A stretch of DNA of 64,000 nt from Hydrogenophaga sp. (GTDB lineage: Bacteria > Pseudomonadota > Gammaproteobacteria > Burkholderiales > Burkholderiaceae_C), in contig NZ_JAOASO010000089.1 in NCBI RefSeq assembly GCF_030158645.1, positions 1-64,000 of the forward strand. The letters run 5' to 3'. Positions 7,341 to 18,080 of this stretch are shown here, piece after piece. Both the position numbers and the translations under genes were made by a program. The notes under the pieces were generated by a model that worked only from the letters and a program-made list of their open reading frames with translations, made no database searches and was not told the origin of the DNA. Position 1 is the stretch's first letter. Each line of letters begins with the position of its first letter.

Positions 7341-10085
7341 ATGTCGCTGTTTTCCCTGCGCAAGTCTTCTTCCCCTCAAGCTTCTCCCACTGCCGTGAAC
7401 ACGCCCACCCCTTCCAAGTCCGCCAACGCGGCCCATCCCCTGGACGCCGTGACCGGTGGCGCGTTCTCCGCGCCCACCTCGGGCGAACGCGCTGCGCGCA
7501 TCCGCGAGTGGCTGGCCACCGAGCCGGGCCTGGAGCAGATGAACGAGGTCTACAAGGAGCTGTCCAACCGCGACCGCGGTGCGGCCAAACCGCTGAAGGA
7601 AAAGCTCGACGAGCAAAAGCGCATGAAGACGCAGGAGCAGATGGCCGTGGAGTGGGCGCAGAAGGCACAGGCCCTGCTGGACCACTCGCGCCTGAACCTG
7701 GCCGACGCCCTGGCCTGGCAGCGCGACGCGGCCCGTGCCGGTGCGCCGCTGTCGCGTGAGCCGCTGGCCACGCTGCGCCAGTCGCTGGCCGAGCGCGTCA
7801 AGTCGATCGAAGACCTGCAGCACCGGGTGCAGGTGGAGCGCGAAGCCGCGGTGTTGATCGCGCAGCGCATCGAAGTGCTCTCCACCAAACCCTGGCGCGA
7901 AGCCCAGCACAGTGCCCAGACGCTGCAGACCGACGTGGCCCATTGGCAGGCGCAGGCCAGCGGTCTGGCACAAGACCCGCAATGGGCCAGCGTGGACGTG
8001 AAGTTCCCGCCCATGCTCGACGCTTCGCGCAAGCAGCTGCAACTGGTGTGGGACGCCTTCGAAGCCGCTTTGGCTCAGGCCGTGGCGGCCGACGTCGACG
8101 CACAGGCCCCGCTGCCCGCTGTGCCCGTGTGGGCCGACGAGCTGCGCGTGGCGCGCGGTGGCGAAGCCGCCCCCGTGGCCGAGAAGCCCGCTGTGGACAC
8201 GCAGGCGCAACAGGAGCGTCGTGCCCGCGTGACCACCGAACTCGGCAACGCACTCGATGTGCTGGAACGTGAACTGGCCGAAGGCCATGGCAAGGCCACA
8301 CCCAAGGCGGCCGCTGACGTGCGCGCGATCCTCAAGGCCAACGGTCGCTTCGTCAGTGCTGCGCTCGATGCGCGCGCCCACGCTGCCTTGAGCCAGGCGG
8401 GTGAGCTCGAAGGCTGGCAGCGCTGGCGTGCCGACCAGTTGCGCGAAGAACTCGTGGCCAAGGCCGAAGCCTTGCTGCAAGCCCCCGAAGGCCAGCGACT
8501 GGGTGGCCGCAAGATGCAGGAAACCCTGCGCGGCCTGCGCGACCAGTGGAAAACCACCGACCAGGGCGGCCAGCCCAACCACGCGCTGTGGAAGCGTTTT
8601 GACGAAGCCTGCACCGAAGCCCACAAGCTGGTCGAAGCCTGGCTGGTGCAGGTGCGCCAGCAAGCCGACGCGCACAAGACCCAGCGCCTGGCCATCATTG
8701 CCGAGCTCAAGGCCTGGACCGAAGCGCACACCGGCAACACCGACTGGAAAGCCCAGGTGCGCGCGCTGCACACGTTCTCCGAGCGCTGGCGCGAAGCCGG
8801 TCACATGAGCGAGAAAGCGTTTGCCGAAATGCAGCCGCAGTGGAAAGACGCCATGCACGCGGCCCACGCCGGTCTTGAGACGGCACAGGCCGAGAGCACA
8901 GCGCGCCGCAAGGCCTTGATCGAAGAAGCCACCGCACTGGGGGCTGCGCCCATGCTGCGCATCGACGCGGTCAAAGCGCTGCAACAGCGCTGGCAGGCCG
9001 AAGCCCATGCGGTGCCGCTGGAGCGCAAGCACGAGCAGAAGTTGTGGGAGGCGTTCCGCCAGCCCATCGACGAAGCCTTCAACCGCAAGACCACCGAGCG
9101 CGAGAAGGCCGCCACCTCGCTCAACGCGCACGACCAGCGGGTGCTCGACGCGTCTCGTGCGCTGGAGCAGGCGAGTGCCAGCGGTGACGCACAGCGCATC
9201 CGTGCGGCCATGCAGGAGCTGGAGTCGGCGTTGGCTGGCCGGCCGGCAGCGGTTGAGCCGGTCCGAGCCGCCGCTGTGGCCGAAAAGGCCGTGACCAGCG
9301 AGTCCGCCGCAGCGTCGGAAGAGCCCCTCGCAGAAACGACTGAAGAAGCGGTTGCACCCAGCGAAGCCGAGGCGGCCGACGTGGCCGCCCCAGCCGAGCC
9401 AGTGGCACCCGCCAAACCCGCTGCACCGCCCAAGAAGCTGGTGGCCATGCGCGGTGACGACCGTCCGGGCATGAAGAAGGCCGAGCCTGCCGGCCGCGAT
9501 GTGCGTGGTGCTCGTCCCGACGGACGCCGTGACGGTGGTGCGGGTCGCCCCGAATCGCGTGGTCCACGCGACGCGCGGGGTCCGGGTGCGGCAACGCCTT
9601 GGCGCGACGAGCGCGAGCAGCGCGGCCCACGCCTGGGCGATGCAGCGTTCCGCGCCCAGCGCCAGGCCATTGAGGCGGCCGAAGCCAGCCTGCGCAAGCT
9701 CGCCGCACAAGCCCACGGTGAAGTGCTCACGCAACTCATGACCGCCTGGGAACAGCGCGACGCCGAGCAGATGCCGACGGTGCAAGCCCTGGGTTCACGC
9801 GTGAACGCGGCCAACCGCAGCGCCTGGTCGGCCGCCTTGTCCAAACCGGCCGCTGCCTTGCCGGGTGAGACCTTGCTGCGCCTGGAGATGGCGGCCGAAG
9901 TGCCCACGCCGGCTGAGCACCTGAGCGAGCGACGCATGTTGCAGCTGCAGTTGCTCACGCGCCGCCATGCGGCAGCACCGGTTGACACCTGGGTGGACGA
10001 TGTGGCGGGTGTGCTGGCGTCAGCGTTTGATGCCTCGGCTGCGCGCCGGCTTCAAACCGTGTTGAAGGTGTTGCTCAAGCGTTGA
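7341..10085 (+). CDS. DUF349 domain protein
   Basis: A 914-residue, mostly helical and charged protein with several DUF349 repeats (for example around WQRWRADQLREELVAKAEALL and LWKRFDEACTEAHKLVEAWL). A low-complexity Ala/Pro/Glu stretch followed by an Arg/Gly-rich linker lies at about residues 635-760. No signal peptide or membrane helix is seen, so it is probably cytoplasmic. DUF349 proteins are widespread in Burkholderiales and have no settled biochemical role. The ATG at 7341 begins MSLFSLRKSS; the upstream in-frame extension is not conserved. It converges on mtfA across a palindromic spacer. Confidence 0.85.
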   Translation: MSLFSLRKSSSPQASPTAVNTPTPSKSANAAHPLDAVTGGAFSAPTSGERAARIREWLATEPGLEQMNEVYKELSNRDRGAAKPLKEKLDEQKRMKTQEQMAVEWAQKAQALLDHSRLNLADALAWQRDAARAGAPLSREPLATLRQSLAERVKSIEDLQHRVQVEREAAVLIAQRIEVLSTKPWREAQHSAQTLQTDVAHWQAQASGLAQDPQWASVDVKFPPMLDASRKQLQLVWDAFEAALAQAVAADVDAQAPLPAVPVWADELRVARGGEAAPVAEKPAVDTQAQQERRARVTTELGNALDVLERELAEGHGKATPKAAADVRAILKANGRFVSAALDARAHAALSQAGELEGWQRWRADQLREELVAKAEALLQAPEGQRLGGRKMQETLRGLRDQWKTTDQGGQPNHALWKRFDEACTEAHKLVEAWLVQVRQQADAHKTQRLAIIAELKAWTEAHTGNTDWKAQVRALHTFSERWREAGHMSEKAFAEMQPQWKDAMHAAHAGLETAQAESTARRKALIEEATALGAAPMLRIDAVKALQQRWQAEAHAVPLERKHEQKLWEAFRQPIDEAFNRKTTEREKAATSLNAHDQRVLDASRALEQASASGDAQRIRAAMQELESALAGRPAAVEPVRAAAVAEKAVTSESAAASEEPLAETTEEAVAPSEAEAADVAAPAEPVAPAKPAAPPKKLVAMRGDDRPGMKKAEPAGRDVRGARPDGRRDGGAGRPESRGPRDARGPGAATPWRDEREQRGPRLGDAAFRAQRQAIEAAEASLRKLAAQAHGEVLTQLMTAWEQRDAEQMPTVQALGSRVNAANRSAWSAALSKPAAALPGETLLRLEMAAEVPTPAEHLSERRMLQLQLLTRRHAAAPVDTWVDDVAGVLASAFDASAARRLQTVLKVLLKR

Positions 10086-10104
10086 GCAGCATCGGCTTCC
10101 CCCC

Positions 10105-10166
10105 GAAGCGCCTTCGGCGCCTCCCCCCAAGGGGCAACGCCTGCGGCCCGGCAAAGCCGGTTCCGC
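10105..10166. repeat. REP-like double hairpin between convergent genes
   Basis: Two palindromes lie in the 96-base gap: GCGCC-TTC-GGCGC (10108-10120) next to a C-run/G-run, and a second with GCGG...CCGC outside CCGGC-AAA-GCCGG (10143-10166). Similar GC-rich palindromes recur in this window (near 22,570, 34,690 and 40,160). They could stop transcription from both sides, but no T-tract is present. Confidence 0.55.
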
Positions 10167-10181
10167 GGTGTTCCGAATGGC

Positions 10182-11036
10182 TCAGGCGCGCGAGGCTGTT
10201 CGAAAGAAGCCGTCGTACAGCGCCACGAGCGCCGGAAACTCCTGGGTGAAACGTTCGCGGTTCACGAAGTACGCCTCGCAGGTCACGGCAAAAAATTCGG
10301 CGGGGTCCTTGGCTGCGTAGTCGTCGAGCCAAGGCCGTTCGGCGCCGAAGCGCTCGGCCATCGCCACCGCTTCGCGGAACGCATCGAAGGCGCTTTGCAT
10401 CGTGTCGCGCCACAGCTGGCGCGCTTCCGACGCGCCGCGAGTGCCCAGGAAGCCTTTGGGCAAGGGCGGTGCGCCGTCGGGGTGCTCGCCCAGCGAGATG
10501 CCGCGCATGTCCATCTTGTGCACAAACTCGTGGATCACGACGTTGCTGCCGCTTTCGGCCGCCACGCTGGCGTGGGCGACTTCTTCCCAGCTCAGCATGA
10601 GCGGGCCGCGGTCCATGGCTTCGCCCGCCAGCACTTCGTCAAAGTGGTGCACCACACCCGCGCCGTCGGTGGTCTTGCGCCGCGCCACCACGGCGCCGGG
10701 CTGCACCACGATCCCGACGAAATCGCCGTACCAGTCGAGCAGCTTGAGCGGGTCGCGCACCGCCTCACCCGAGGTGCCGTGCATGTGCAGCAGCGGCAAG
10801 CAGGCCTGTGCGGCAATGGCCAGGGCCATGGCGTCGGTCAGCACCAGCCCGTTGGCACCGTGGAATTCTTTCTCGGTCAGGAAGTGGGTGCAGAGCAGGC
10901 GAAGCCGTTCTTGCTCGGTACCGTCGAGCGCGGACAAGAACGGGTGGGCGGCGAGTGTGGCGTGCCACAGTGCGTCGGGCACCGGTGTGGGCTGGCGCAG
11001 CGAGCGCGGCAGCAGGCGTTGCAGCAGATCGATCAT
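10182..11036 (-). CDS. mtfA: MtfA-type zinc peptidase (M90 family)
   Basis: A 284-residue protein with the zinc-binding motif HEFVH (in VVIHEFVHKMDMR) and a downstream glutamate-rich region (AAKDPAEFFAVTCEAYF) characteristic of MtfA/YeeI, the peptidase first described as the Mlc titration factor in E. coli. In E. coli it links to control of the glucose phosphotransferase system; whether that applies here is unknown because many Burkholderiales lack that system. It begins with the ATG at 11036, which overlaps the lpxH stop by four bases (ATGA), so it is probably translated by coupling as the last gene of the envelope operon that starts at 15632. Confidence 0.9.
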   Translation of the reverse strand: MIDLLQRLLPRSLRQPTPVPDALWHATLAAHPFLSALDGTEQERLRLLCTHFLTEKEFHGANGLVLTDAMALAIAAQACLPLLHMHGTSGEAVRDPLKLLDWYGDFVGIVVQPGAVVARRKTTDGAGVVHHFDEVLAGEAMDRGPLMLSWEEVAHASVAAESGSNVVIHEFVHKMDMRGISLGEHPDGAPPLPKGFLGTRGASEARQLWRDTMQSAFDAFREAVAMAERFGAERPWLDDYAAKDPAEFFAVTCEAYFVNRERFTQEFPALVALYDGFFRTASRA

Positions 11037-11860
11037 GACAAGGGCAAGGGGACGCGGCGCAGGCCTTGGGCATCGAGCCGCAGCACCTCCGCCCGCGGTG
11101 GGTGGGCGGCGGCATCCCAGTCGCTGAGCACCACGCGCTGCAGGCCGTCGCCCAGGGCATGGACAGCGGGGCGGTGCGTGTGGCCGTGGATCAGGGTGTG
11201 GGCGCCGGTGGCCTGGAGCGCGGCACGCGCCGCCGCCGCGTCCACATCGGCCCACAGGCTGGGGTCGTTGGCGGTGTTGCGTTTGCGGGCTTCGCTCTGT
11301 TCGCGCAGATCGCGGGCGATGGCCGTGCGTTCGCTCAAAGGTCGCGCCAGGAAATCGCGCTGCCACGCTGGCTGGCGTACCTGCGCACGAAAGCGCATGT
11401 AGTCGGTGTCGGCCAGGCACAGCGCGTCGCCGTGGCTGAGCAGCCAGTGCTGGCCGAGAAAATCGAAGGTGGTCGGGTCGCTCAGGCCTTGCATGCCACA
11501 GACCCGAAGCCCTTCCGTGCCCAGCAGGAAGTCGCGGTTGCCGGCCATGAAATAGACCGGGGTCTTGTCGCTGAAATGTCTGAGCGCCTCGGCGCAAGCG
11601 CGCCAGAAGGCCTGGTCGGTGGAGGCGCTGGCTTCAAGCACGTCGTCGCCCACCCACACCTCGAACAGATCGCCCAGGATGAAGAGGGCATCGGCCCGTT
11701 CAGGCACTGGTCGCTGCAGAAAGGCGCGCCACACGTCGAAGGTCTTCGGTTCGCCCGGCTGCAGGTGCAGGTCTGAAATGAATTCGACCGCTTGCCAGTG
11801 CGCGGGTGCGCGCAGCTGGACCAAGCGGTCGACGGAGGGAGGCGGGGAGGGGGCGGACAT
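11033..11860 (-). CDS. lpxH: UDP-2,3-diacylglucosamine diphosphatase LpxH
   Basis: LpxH hydrolyses UDP-2,3-diacylglucosamine to lipid X in lipid A synthesis at the inner face of the membrane. The calcineurin-like metallophosphatase motifs are all present: FISDLHL, GDLFEVWVGDD, GNRDFL and HGHTHRP. Length 275 residues from the ATG at 11860 is slightly longer than E. coli LpxH (240) because of an N-terminal Pro-rich leader. A TTG at 11884 is an alternative start. It lies 34 bases after ppiB and overlaps mtfA by four bases. Confidence 0.93.
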   Translation of the reverse strand: MSAPSPPPSVDRLVQLRAPAHWQAVEFISDLHLQPGEPKTFDVWRAFLQRPVPERADALFILGDLFEVWVGDDVLEASASTDQAFWRACAEALRHFSDKTPVYFMAGNRDFLLGTEGLRVCGMQGLSDPTTFDFLGQHWLLSHGDALCLADTDYMRFRAQVRQPAWQRDFLARPLSERTAIARDLREQSEARKRNTANDPSLWADVDAAAARAALQATGAHTLIHGHTHRPAVHALGDGLQRVVLSDWDAAAHPPRAEVLRLDAQGLRRVPLPLS

Positions 11861-11894
11861 CAAAGCAAGGCTGCCAGGGGCCAAGCCCCCGGGA

Positions 11895-12407
11895 TCACAG
11901 CGCGACGGCTTTTTCGATCACCACGTCGTCCTTCGGGACGTCGTCGTGGAAACCTTTGCGGCCGGTGGGCAGGCCTTCGATCTTCTTCACGATCTCCGCG
12001 CCCGAGATCACCTTGCCGAACACGGCGTAGCCCCAGCCTTGCGCGCTGGGTGCGGTGTGGTTCAGAAAGCCGTTGTTGGCCACGTTGATGAAGAACTGCG
12101 CGGTGGCCGAGTGCGGGTCGCTGGTGCGCGCCATGGCCAGGGTGTAGGTGTCGTTCTTCAGGCCGTTGTTGGCCTCGTTGGCGATCGGCGCGTCGGTCGG
12201 TTTCTGGGTCATGCCGGGCTCGAAGCCGCCGCCTTGCACCATGAAGCCGGGGATGACGCGGTGGAACACCGTGTTGTTGTAGTGACCCTTGTTCACATAG
12301 GCCAGAAAGTTGGCGGCCGACAGCGGCGCTTTTTCAGCGTCGAGTTCGATCGTGATGACACCGTGACCGGTGATGTGCAATTCGACTTGGGGGTTGGCCA
12401 TGGTCAT
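11895..12407 (-). CDS. ppiB: Cytoplasmic peptidyl-prolyl cis-trans isomerase B
   Basis: A cyclophilin of about 170 residues without signal peptide, with [18 protein letters not shown] and the [13 protein letters not shown] active-site stretch. It catalyses proline isomerisation during protein folding. Two start codons compete: the ATG at 12407 forms an ATGA overlap with the ppiA stop, and the ATG at 12401 has GGAG at a better distance (eight bases). Both give essentially the same protein. It is the cytosolic partner of the secreted ppiA just upstream. Confidence 0.95.
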   Translation of the reverse strand: MTMANPQVELHITGHGVITIELDAEKAPLSAANFLAYVNKGHYNNTVFHRVIPGFMVQGGGFEPGMTQKPTDAPIANEANNGLKNDTYTLAMARTSDPHSATAQFFINVANNGFLNHTAPSAQGWGYAVFGKVISGAEIVKKIEGLPTGRKGFHDDVPKDDVVIEKAVAL

Positions 12408-13099
12408 TTCTCCAGGGTGGCTTTGAGGATGGTGATGGGGGTTTTGGGCACGTCGGTGGGAAACGGGCCGCCGGCGCCGGTGGGCGTTTCCTTGATCTTG
12501 TTGACCACGTCCATGCCCGAGACCACTTTGCCGAACACGGTGTAGCCGTAGAGCTGCGCGGCGTTGACCAGGTTGGCGCGCGGCACGTTTTCGTAGACCT
12601 GGCCGTTGTACTCGAAACGCGGCACCGGGTCGCCGGGCGGGATGATGGTCGGGTCCAGGAACGCGTTGTCCTTGACGTTGATGAAGAACTGGGAAGAAGC
12701 GGATTGGGGGTCGTTGGTGCGCGCCATGGCCACCGTGCCGACGGTGTTGCGCGGACCACCGCGCTGCAGTGCCGCCTGGCCTTCGTGGGCCACGGGTGCG
12801 CGGGTCGGCTTTTGTTTGTAACTCGCATCGAAGCCGCCGCCCTGCACCATGAAGTTGCTGATCACGCGGTGGAACACGGTGCCGTCGTAGTGCTTGTCAT
12901 TCACGTACTGCAGGAAGTTCTCGACCGTTTTGGGCGCCTTGTCGGGATAGAGCTCCAGCACGATGTCGCCCATGGAGGTGGTGAGCTTCACACGGGGGGC
13001 GGCTTGCTGCGCCCCGGCCGGCAGCCAGGCCAGGGACACGGCCACGGTGAGCGCGGCCAGCACGCCTCGGCGCAGCGGGTTGGGGTTGTGGGTGTTCAT
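12404..13099 (-). CDS. ppiA: Periplasmic peptidyl-prolyl cis-trans isomerase A
   Basis: A 231-residue cyclophilin with a cleavable signal peptide (hydrophobic core about residues 12-27, cleavage after PAGAQQA region). The catalytic arginine and glycine-rich loop are seen in [15 protein letters not shown], followed by [13 protein letters not shown]. It would fold periplasmic proteins. An insertion around residues 165-185 ([20 protein letters not shown]) is longer than in E. coli PpiA. The ATG overlaps the L,D-transpeptidase stop as ATGA, and the gene overlaps ppiB in the same way. Confidence 0.93.
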   Translation of the reverse strand: MNTHNPNPLRRGVLAALTVAVSLAWLPAGAQQAAPRVKLTTSMGDIVLELYPDKAPKTVENFLQYVNDKHYDGTVFHRVISNFMVQGGGFDASYKQKPTRAPVAHEGQAALQRGGPRNTVGTVAMARTNDPQSASSQFFINVKDNAFLDPTIIPPGDPVPRFEYNGQVYENVPRANLVNAAQLYGYTVFGKVVSGMDVVNKIKETPTGAGGPFPTDVPKTPITILKATLEK

Positions 13100-14559
13100 C
13101 CGATGGTTCCTTCGAAGAAGATGGTCCAGCGATCGTTCTCGCGGATCCAGTATTGGCGTTTGGTCACACCGCGGGTCTGGCCTGAGGCGACTTCGCCGAA
13201 GGTGACGACGCGGGTGTCGTCGGTGTCGTTCCAGCGCAGGACCGAGAGGTCCTTGAGCGCCAGCTCGCGCGGGCCGGTGCTGCGCAGCTCGCTCTCCACA
13301 CGGGGCCACCATTGAGCCAGATCGCGGCCCTGGTTCGAAAAGCGGCTGGAGTAAAACCCCTTGAGTTCGGCCAGATTGCCGTCGCTGCGGCTGCGGCGCC
13401 AGGCTTCGAGCACGCTCTCGAATTGTTCCCGGTCGCCGCTCAAGGTGTCGGGTTGCACCCACTGCAGTTGGGGTGCGATCACCACCGGTGTGGTGCGGAT
13501 CTGCACCGTGCGCAGCAGGCGCTCCAGGTCGGGGTTGGACAGCACCACACAACCGTCGGACGCTTGCGGTGCCCGCACGAACTGGTCGCTGGGCGTGCCG
13601 TGCAGCCAGATGCCGCTGCCGGTCTTGCCGCGTTGCACGTCCAGCGGGTTGGGGTAGTTGATGGGCAGGGCACCCACACCGTACAGATCGGGCAGATCGG
13701 CCGGGTTGAGCGTGCTGGTGATGTAGTACACGCCCAGCGGCGTGCGCTTGTCGCCCTCGACCGCTTTCTCGATGCCCGAGAGGCCCACCGAAATGTAGAA
13801 ATCGCCCACCAGCTTGAGTTTGGGTTGCCGGTCATCGTTCTGGGTCGAGCGCGCCGGGTTGAGGTTCTCGAACAGGTACAGGCGCGAGCGCGATGCGTCG
13901 ATGGCGATGGCGTGACGGCTCTGCGGCGCCAGCGTGAGGAACTGGCTGGGGATGCTGCCCTCGGGCGGGCGTTCGGTGAGCGCCAGCAGGCGGCGGCGGG
14001 ATTCTTCGCGCAGAGAGGCGAGTTGCTGGCTGGCGACCAGCGCCTTGGTGTCGGGCACATCGCCCAGCTGGCGCACGGGTCGGGCTTGCAGGCTCAACAG
14101 ATCTCCGTGCACGAGGTGCGCGAGCTGAAAGTTGGGGTGGTCCGTGACCAGCTGGTCGGCCAGCGCGAGCGCTTCGCGGTGCTGACCCTGGCTGATGAGC
14201 TGGTAGATCGCGATCAGGCGCGCCTCGGCCTGGCCGAGCATGGGTTTCACCTCGTCAAAACGGTCAGGGGTGAGGCTGTTGCTCTCCAACCCCGACGGGC
14301 TGGGGGGCAACTGGCTGCGCGCGGCTTCCTGCACACGGGCCATGGCCTGGTTGAGCAGGGAAGGCTCGGTGGAGTCGAGCGATTCGCTTGCACCGCGGGT
14401 TGGACCGTCACCGTGCCGAGCGCTGTTGATCCCCACGGCCAGGAGCACGGCGGCCACCAAGGCGGCGATCACCCCGCCTGTGCGCCGGCTCATGCCTTGA
14501 CCTTGCAGACCCGCAGCCACGCTGGCATGTCCGCGTTGACCCATCCGCCGACCGGCCAT
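13096..14559 (-). CDS. L,D-transpeptidase (YkuD) with C-terminal NTF2-like domain
   Basis: A 487-residue cell-wall enzyme with an N-terminal membrane anchor (about residues 29-44), a helical linker, and a YkuD catalytic domain at about residues 200-350. The active site is visible as IWLHGTPS and SDGCVVLS, with the nucleophile at Cys337. The last 110 residues form an NTF2-like domain related to the one at the end of the neighbouring TPR protein. L,D-transpeptidases form 3-3 peptidoglycan cross-links or attach proteins to the wall. The start ATG overlaps the TPR gene stop (TGATG); MSRRTGG, 22 residues further in, is an alternative start. Confidence 0.9.
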   Translation of the reverse strand: MAGRRMGQRGHASVAAGLQGQGMSRRTGGVIAALVAAVLLAVGINSARHGDGPTRGASESLDSTEPSLLNQAMARVQEAARSQLPPSPSGLESNSLTPDRFDEVKPMLGQAEARLIAIYQLISQGQHREALALADQLVTDHPNFQLAHLVHGDLLSLQARPVRQLGDVPDTKALVASQQLASLREESRRRLLALTERPPEGSIPSQFLTLAPQSRHAIAIDASRSRLYLFENLNPARSTQNDDRQPKLKLVGDFYISVGLSGIEKAVEGDKRTPLGVYYITSTLNPADLPDLYGVGALPINYPNPLDVQRGKTGSGIWLHGTPSDQFVRAPQASDGCVVLSNPDLERLLRTVQIRTTPVVIAPQLQWVQPDTLSGDREQFESVLEAWRRSRSDGNLAELKGFYSSRFSNQGRDLAQWWPRVESELRSTGPRELALKDLSVLRWNDTDDTRVVTFGEVASGQTRGVTKRQYWIRENDRWTIFFEGTIG

Positions 14560-15632
14560 CAAGAGCCCGTGGATTCGCGCACGATCAGCCAGCGGTTGCC
14601 GCTCTTGACCATGTCGAGCGTCTTGCGACTGGTGACGTTCAGGGTGTCCGAGGTGTAGTCCTGGCGGAAGCGGGCTGTGGCCTTGTCGCCTTCCACGGTG
14701 ACTTCCAGGTTGCTCACGTCAACCCCGATGCGGGCGCGCGGCTCGATGCGGGCGCGGCGGTCAGCCTCCCAGGCCTTGCGAGCCTGGCCGCCGGGCGGCG
14801 CGAAGCTGCTGGCGTAGGCGCCGAGGTAGCCGCTCATGTCTTTGGACGACCATGCCCCGGCCCAGGTGCGCACGGCGGCTTCCACCTCGCGCTGGGCATC
14901 GGCCGCCCCGGCTGGCGCGACGGGTGCTGCAGCAGGTGCTGCGGCGGGAACGGCGGGCTTGGTCGCAGCGGCCACCGGTGCCGCAGGTGCCGGGCTGGCC
15001 GGTTTGGCCGTGGCCGAAGCGGCGGCCACCGACGCGGCGGCACCCGGGCGGGCATCGGCTGCAAACAGGTTGCGGATCAGGCTGAGCTTGGGCGCCACGG
15101 CGGGGTTGGTGCCGTCGAGCTGCAGGGCCTTGCTGTAGGCCTGGCTGGCCAGCTTGGCGTACACATCGCCCAGGTTTTCGTGCGCGGTGGCGTAGCTGGG
15201 GTTGGTGCGGATCGCCATTTCGAGCGCAGCGCGCGCCTTGTCGAACTGGCTCTGACCGGCATAGAGCACGGCCAGGTTGTTGTAAGGCTCCGGCAGCTCG
15301 GGGTAGTCTTCGGTGAGCTTGCTGAAGGTGGCAATCGCATCTTGCGTCTTGCCGCTCTCGGTGAGGATCACGCCCCTGAGGAAGCGCATCTGCGGATCGC
15401 GCGCCTTGCCCACCAGGTACTGATCGGCCTTGGCCAGGGCCTCGGCCAGTTGGCCGCTGCGCAGCAGGCGGTTGACTTCGGCATAGTCCTCGGTCTGCGC
15501 CCAGGCCATCGATGTGCCCAGACCCAGGGCCAACACCACCGCCAGGCGACGCAGGCGCGAGGCCATGCCTGAGCGGGCCACGGAAGAGGCGGTACCACGC
15601 AAAGTGGTTGGAAGATTCACAGGGTGGGACAT
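14559..15632 (-). CDS. Secreted TPR protein with NTF2-like domain
   Basis: A 357-residue exported protein. After a 22-residue leader, a second methionine begins a good signal peptide (MASRLRRLAVVLALGLG, cleavage near SMAWAQ). TPR repeats fill about residues 50-180 (for example LPEPYNNLAVLYAGQSQFDK), an Ala/Pro linker follows, and the C-terminal 110 residues are NTF2-like. The ATG at 15632 has GAGG ahead; starting at the internal Met (15566) would place the signal peptide at the very N-terminus and is possible. It heads the operon with the L,D-transpeptidase and likely acts with it in the periplasm. Confidence 0.8.
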   Translation of the reverse strand: MSHPVNLPTTLRGTASSVARSGMASRLRRLAVVLALGLGTSMAWAQTEDYAEVNRLLRSGQLAEALAKADQYLVGKARDPQMRFLRGVILTESGKTQDAIATFSKLTEDYPELPEPYNNLAVLYAGQSQFDKARAALEMAIRTNPSYATAHENLGDVYAKLASQAYSKALQLDGTNPAVAPKLSLIRNLFAADARPGAAASVAAASATAKPASPAPAAPVAAATKPAVPAAAPAAAPVAPAGAADAQREVEAAVRTWAGAWSSKDMSGYLGAYASSFAPPGGQARKAWEADRRARIEPRARIGVDVSNLEVTVEGDKATARFRQDYTSDTLNVTSRKTLDMVKSGNRWLIVRESTGS

Positions 15633-15768
15633 GGGACCTCGGAGAGCGAACCTGGACCGCCGCAAGGCGGTTGCATCCAGCGACACGTTGATCGAAGGCC
15701 CGGCGCTGCATGGCACGCTGCACCGGGCTGGATATACTGGCGCATTGTATCTGAGGGGTCTGTTTCCC

Positions 15769-15821
15769 ATGGCCGATCCAGACCGCCAGCTGCACCCCGC
15801 GTGGCCTGTGTGACACAGGCC
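15769..15821 (+). promoter_or_regulatory. cysS leader: 14-codon reading frame and hairpin
   Basis: Ahead of cysS, an extended -10-like TATACT lies at about 15733-15738, followed by a possible 14-codon leader frame (15769-15813, preceded by GAGGGG). Its stop codon is the loop of a perfect 8-bp hairpin (GGCCTGTG 15803-15810, CACAGGCC 15814-15821). The frame contains no cysteine codon. Attenuation is an inference only. Confidence 0.25.
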
Positions 15822-15892
15822 GACCGCATCAGCTGCCGCGTCAGGTTTCCCACCCCGTTTCGCTGCGCTGTCTCCGTGCCCGCCTTCCCGAC

Positions 15893-17322
<1,430 letters not shown>

Positions 17323-17323
<1 letters not shown>

Positions 17324-17973
17324 TGGCCACCTCTGTGTTGCCCGATGTGGGGCCGGACGCGCCCGACTACTGGATGGAGGCTTGCCGCCACCTGATGAAG
17401 CGCGACCGCGTCATGAAGAAGCTCATTCCACAGCACGGTGGCGTGAGCCTGCAGTCGCGCGGGGATGCGTTCGTCACGCTCGCGCGCAGCATCGTGGGAC
17501 AGCAGATTTCGGTGAAGGCCGCGCAATCGGTCTGGGACCGCTTTGCCGTGCTGCCCAAAAAAATGGTGCCTGCGCAGGTGCTCAAGCTCAAGGTCGACGA
17601 CATGCGTGCGGCCGGTTTGTCGGCGCGCAAGGTCGAATACCTGGTGGACCTGGCGCTGCACTTTGCGAACAACCAGGTGCACGTGAAAGACTGGGCGGAG
17701 ATGGACGACGAGGCCATCATTGCCGAGCTGGTGGCCATCCGCGGCATTGGCCGCTGGACGGCCGAAATGTTTCTCATTTTCCACCTGATGCGGCCCAACG
17801 TACTACCGCTGGACGACATTGGTCTGCAGAACGGCATCAGCCGTTGTTACTTTTCTGGCGAGCCGGTGAGCCGCAGCGACATTCGCGAAGTGGCCAGTTC
17901 CTGGGCACCTTTCAGCAGCGTGGCGACTTGGTATATTTGGCGCTCTCTCGATCCGGCCCCCGTCGCCTACTGA
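17323..17973 (+). CDS. AlkA-like DNA-3-methyladenine glycosylase II
   Basis: A 216-residue HhH-GPD base-excision enzyme that would remove alkylated purines. The helix-hairpin-helix is visible as ELVAIRGIGRWTAEMFLIF with the catalytic aspartate in LPLDDIGLQNG. It lacks the N-terminal domain and Ada-like parts of E. coli AlkA, as in the short bacterial AlkA/Mag group. Its ATG overlaps the cysS stop, indicating cotranscription with no obvious functional link. Confidence 0.88.
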
Positions 17974-18021
17974 TCCCGAACACGTCGTTGAAGCAGAGCC
18001 CGCAGCAGTCGGGCCATGGCC

Positions 18022-18048
18022 CTGTGAGCTGACGAACGTCAGGCACAG
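18022..18048 (+). promoter_or_regulatory. Hairpin in the accA leader
   Basis: CTGTG (18022-18026) pairs with CACAG (18044-18048) and an inner CTGACG/CGTCAG stem occupies 18029-18042. It lies 33 bases before the accA start. It may end the cysS-glycosylase transcript or form part of an accA leader; no T-tract follows. Confidence 0.35.
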
Positions 18049-18080
18049 AGCCCCGCACCACAAGACCACAGGAGTCCACC

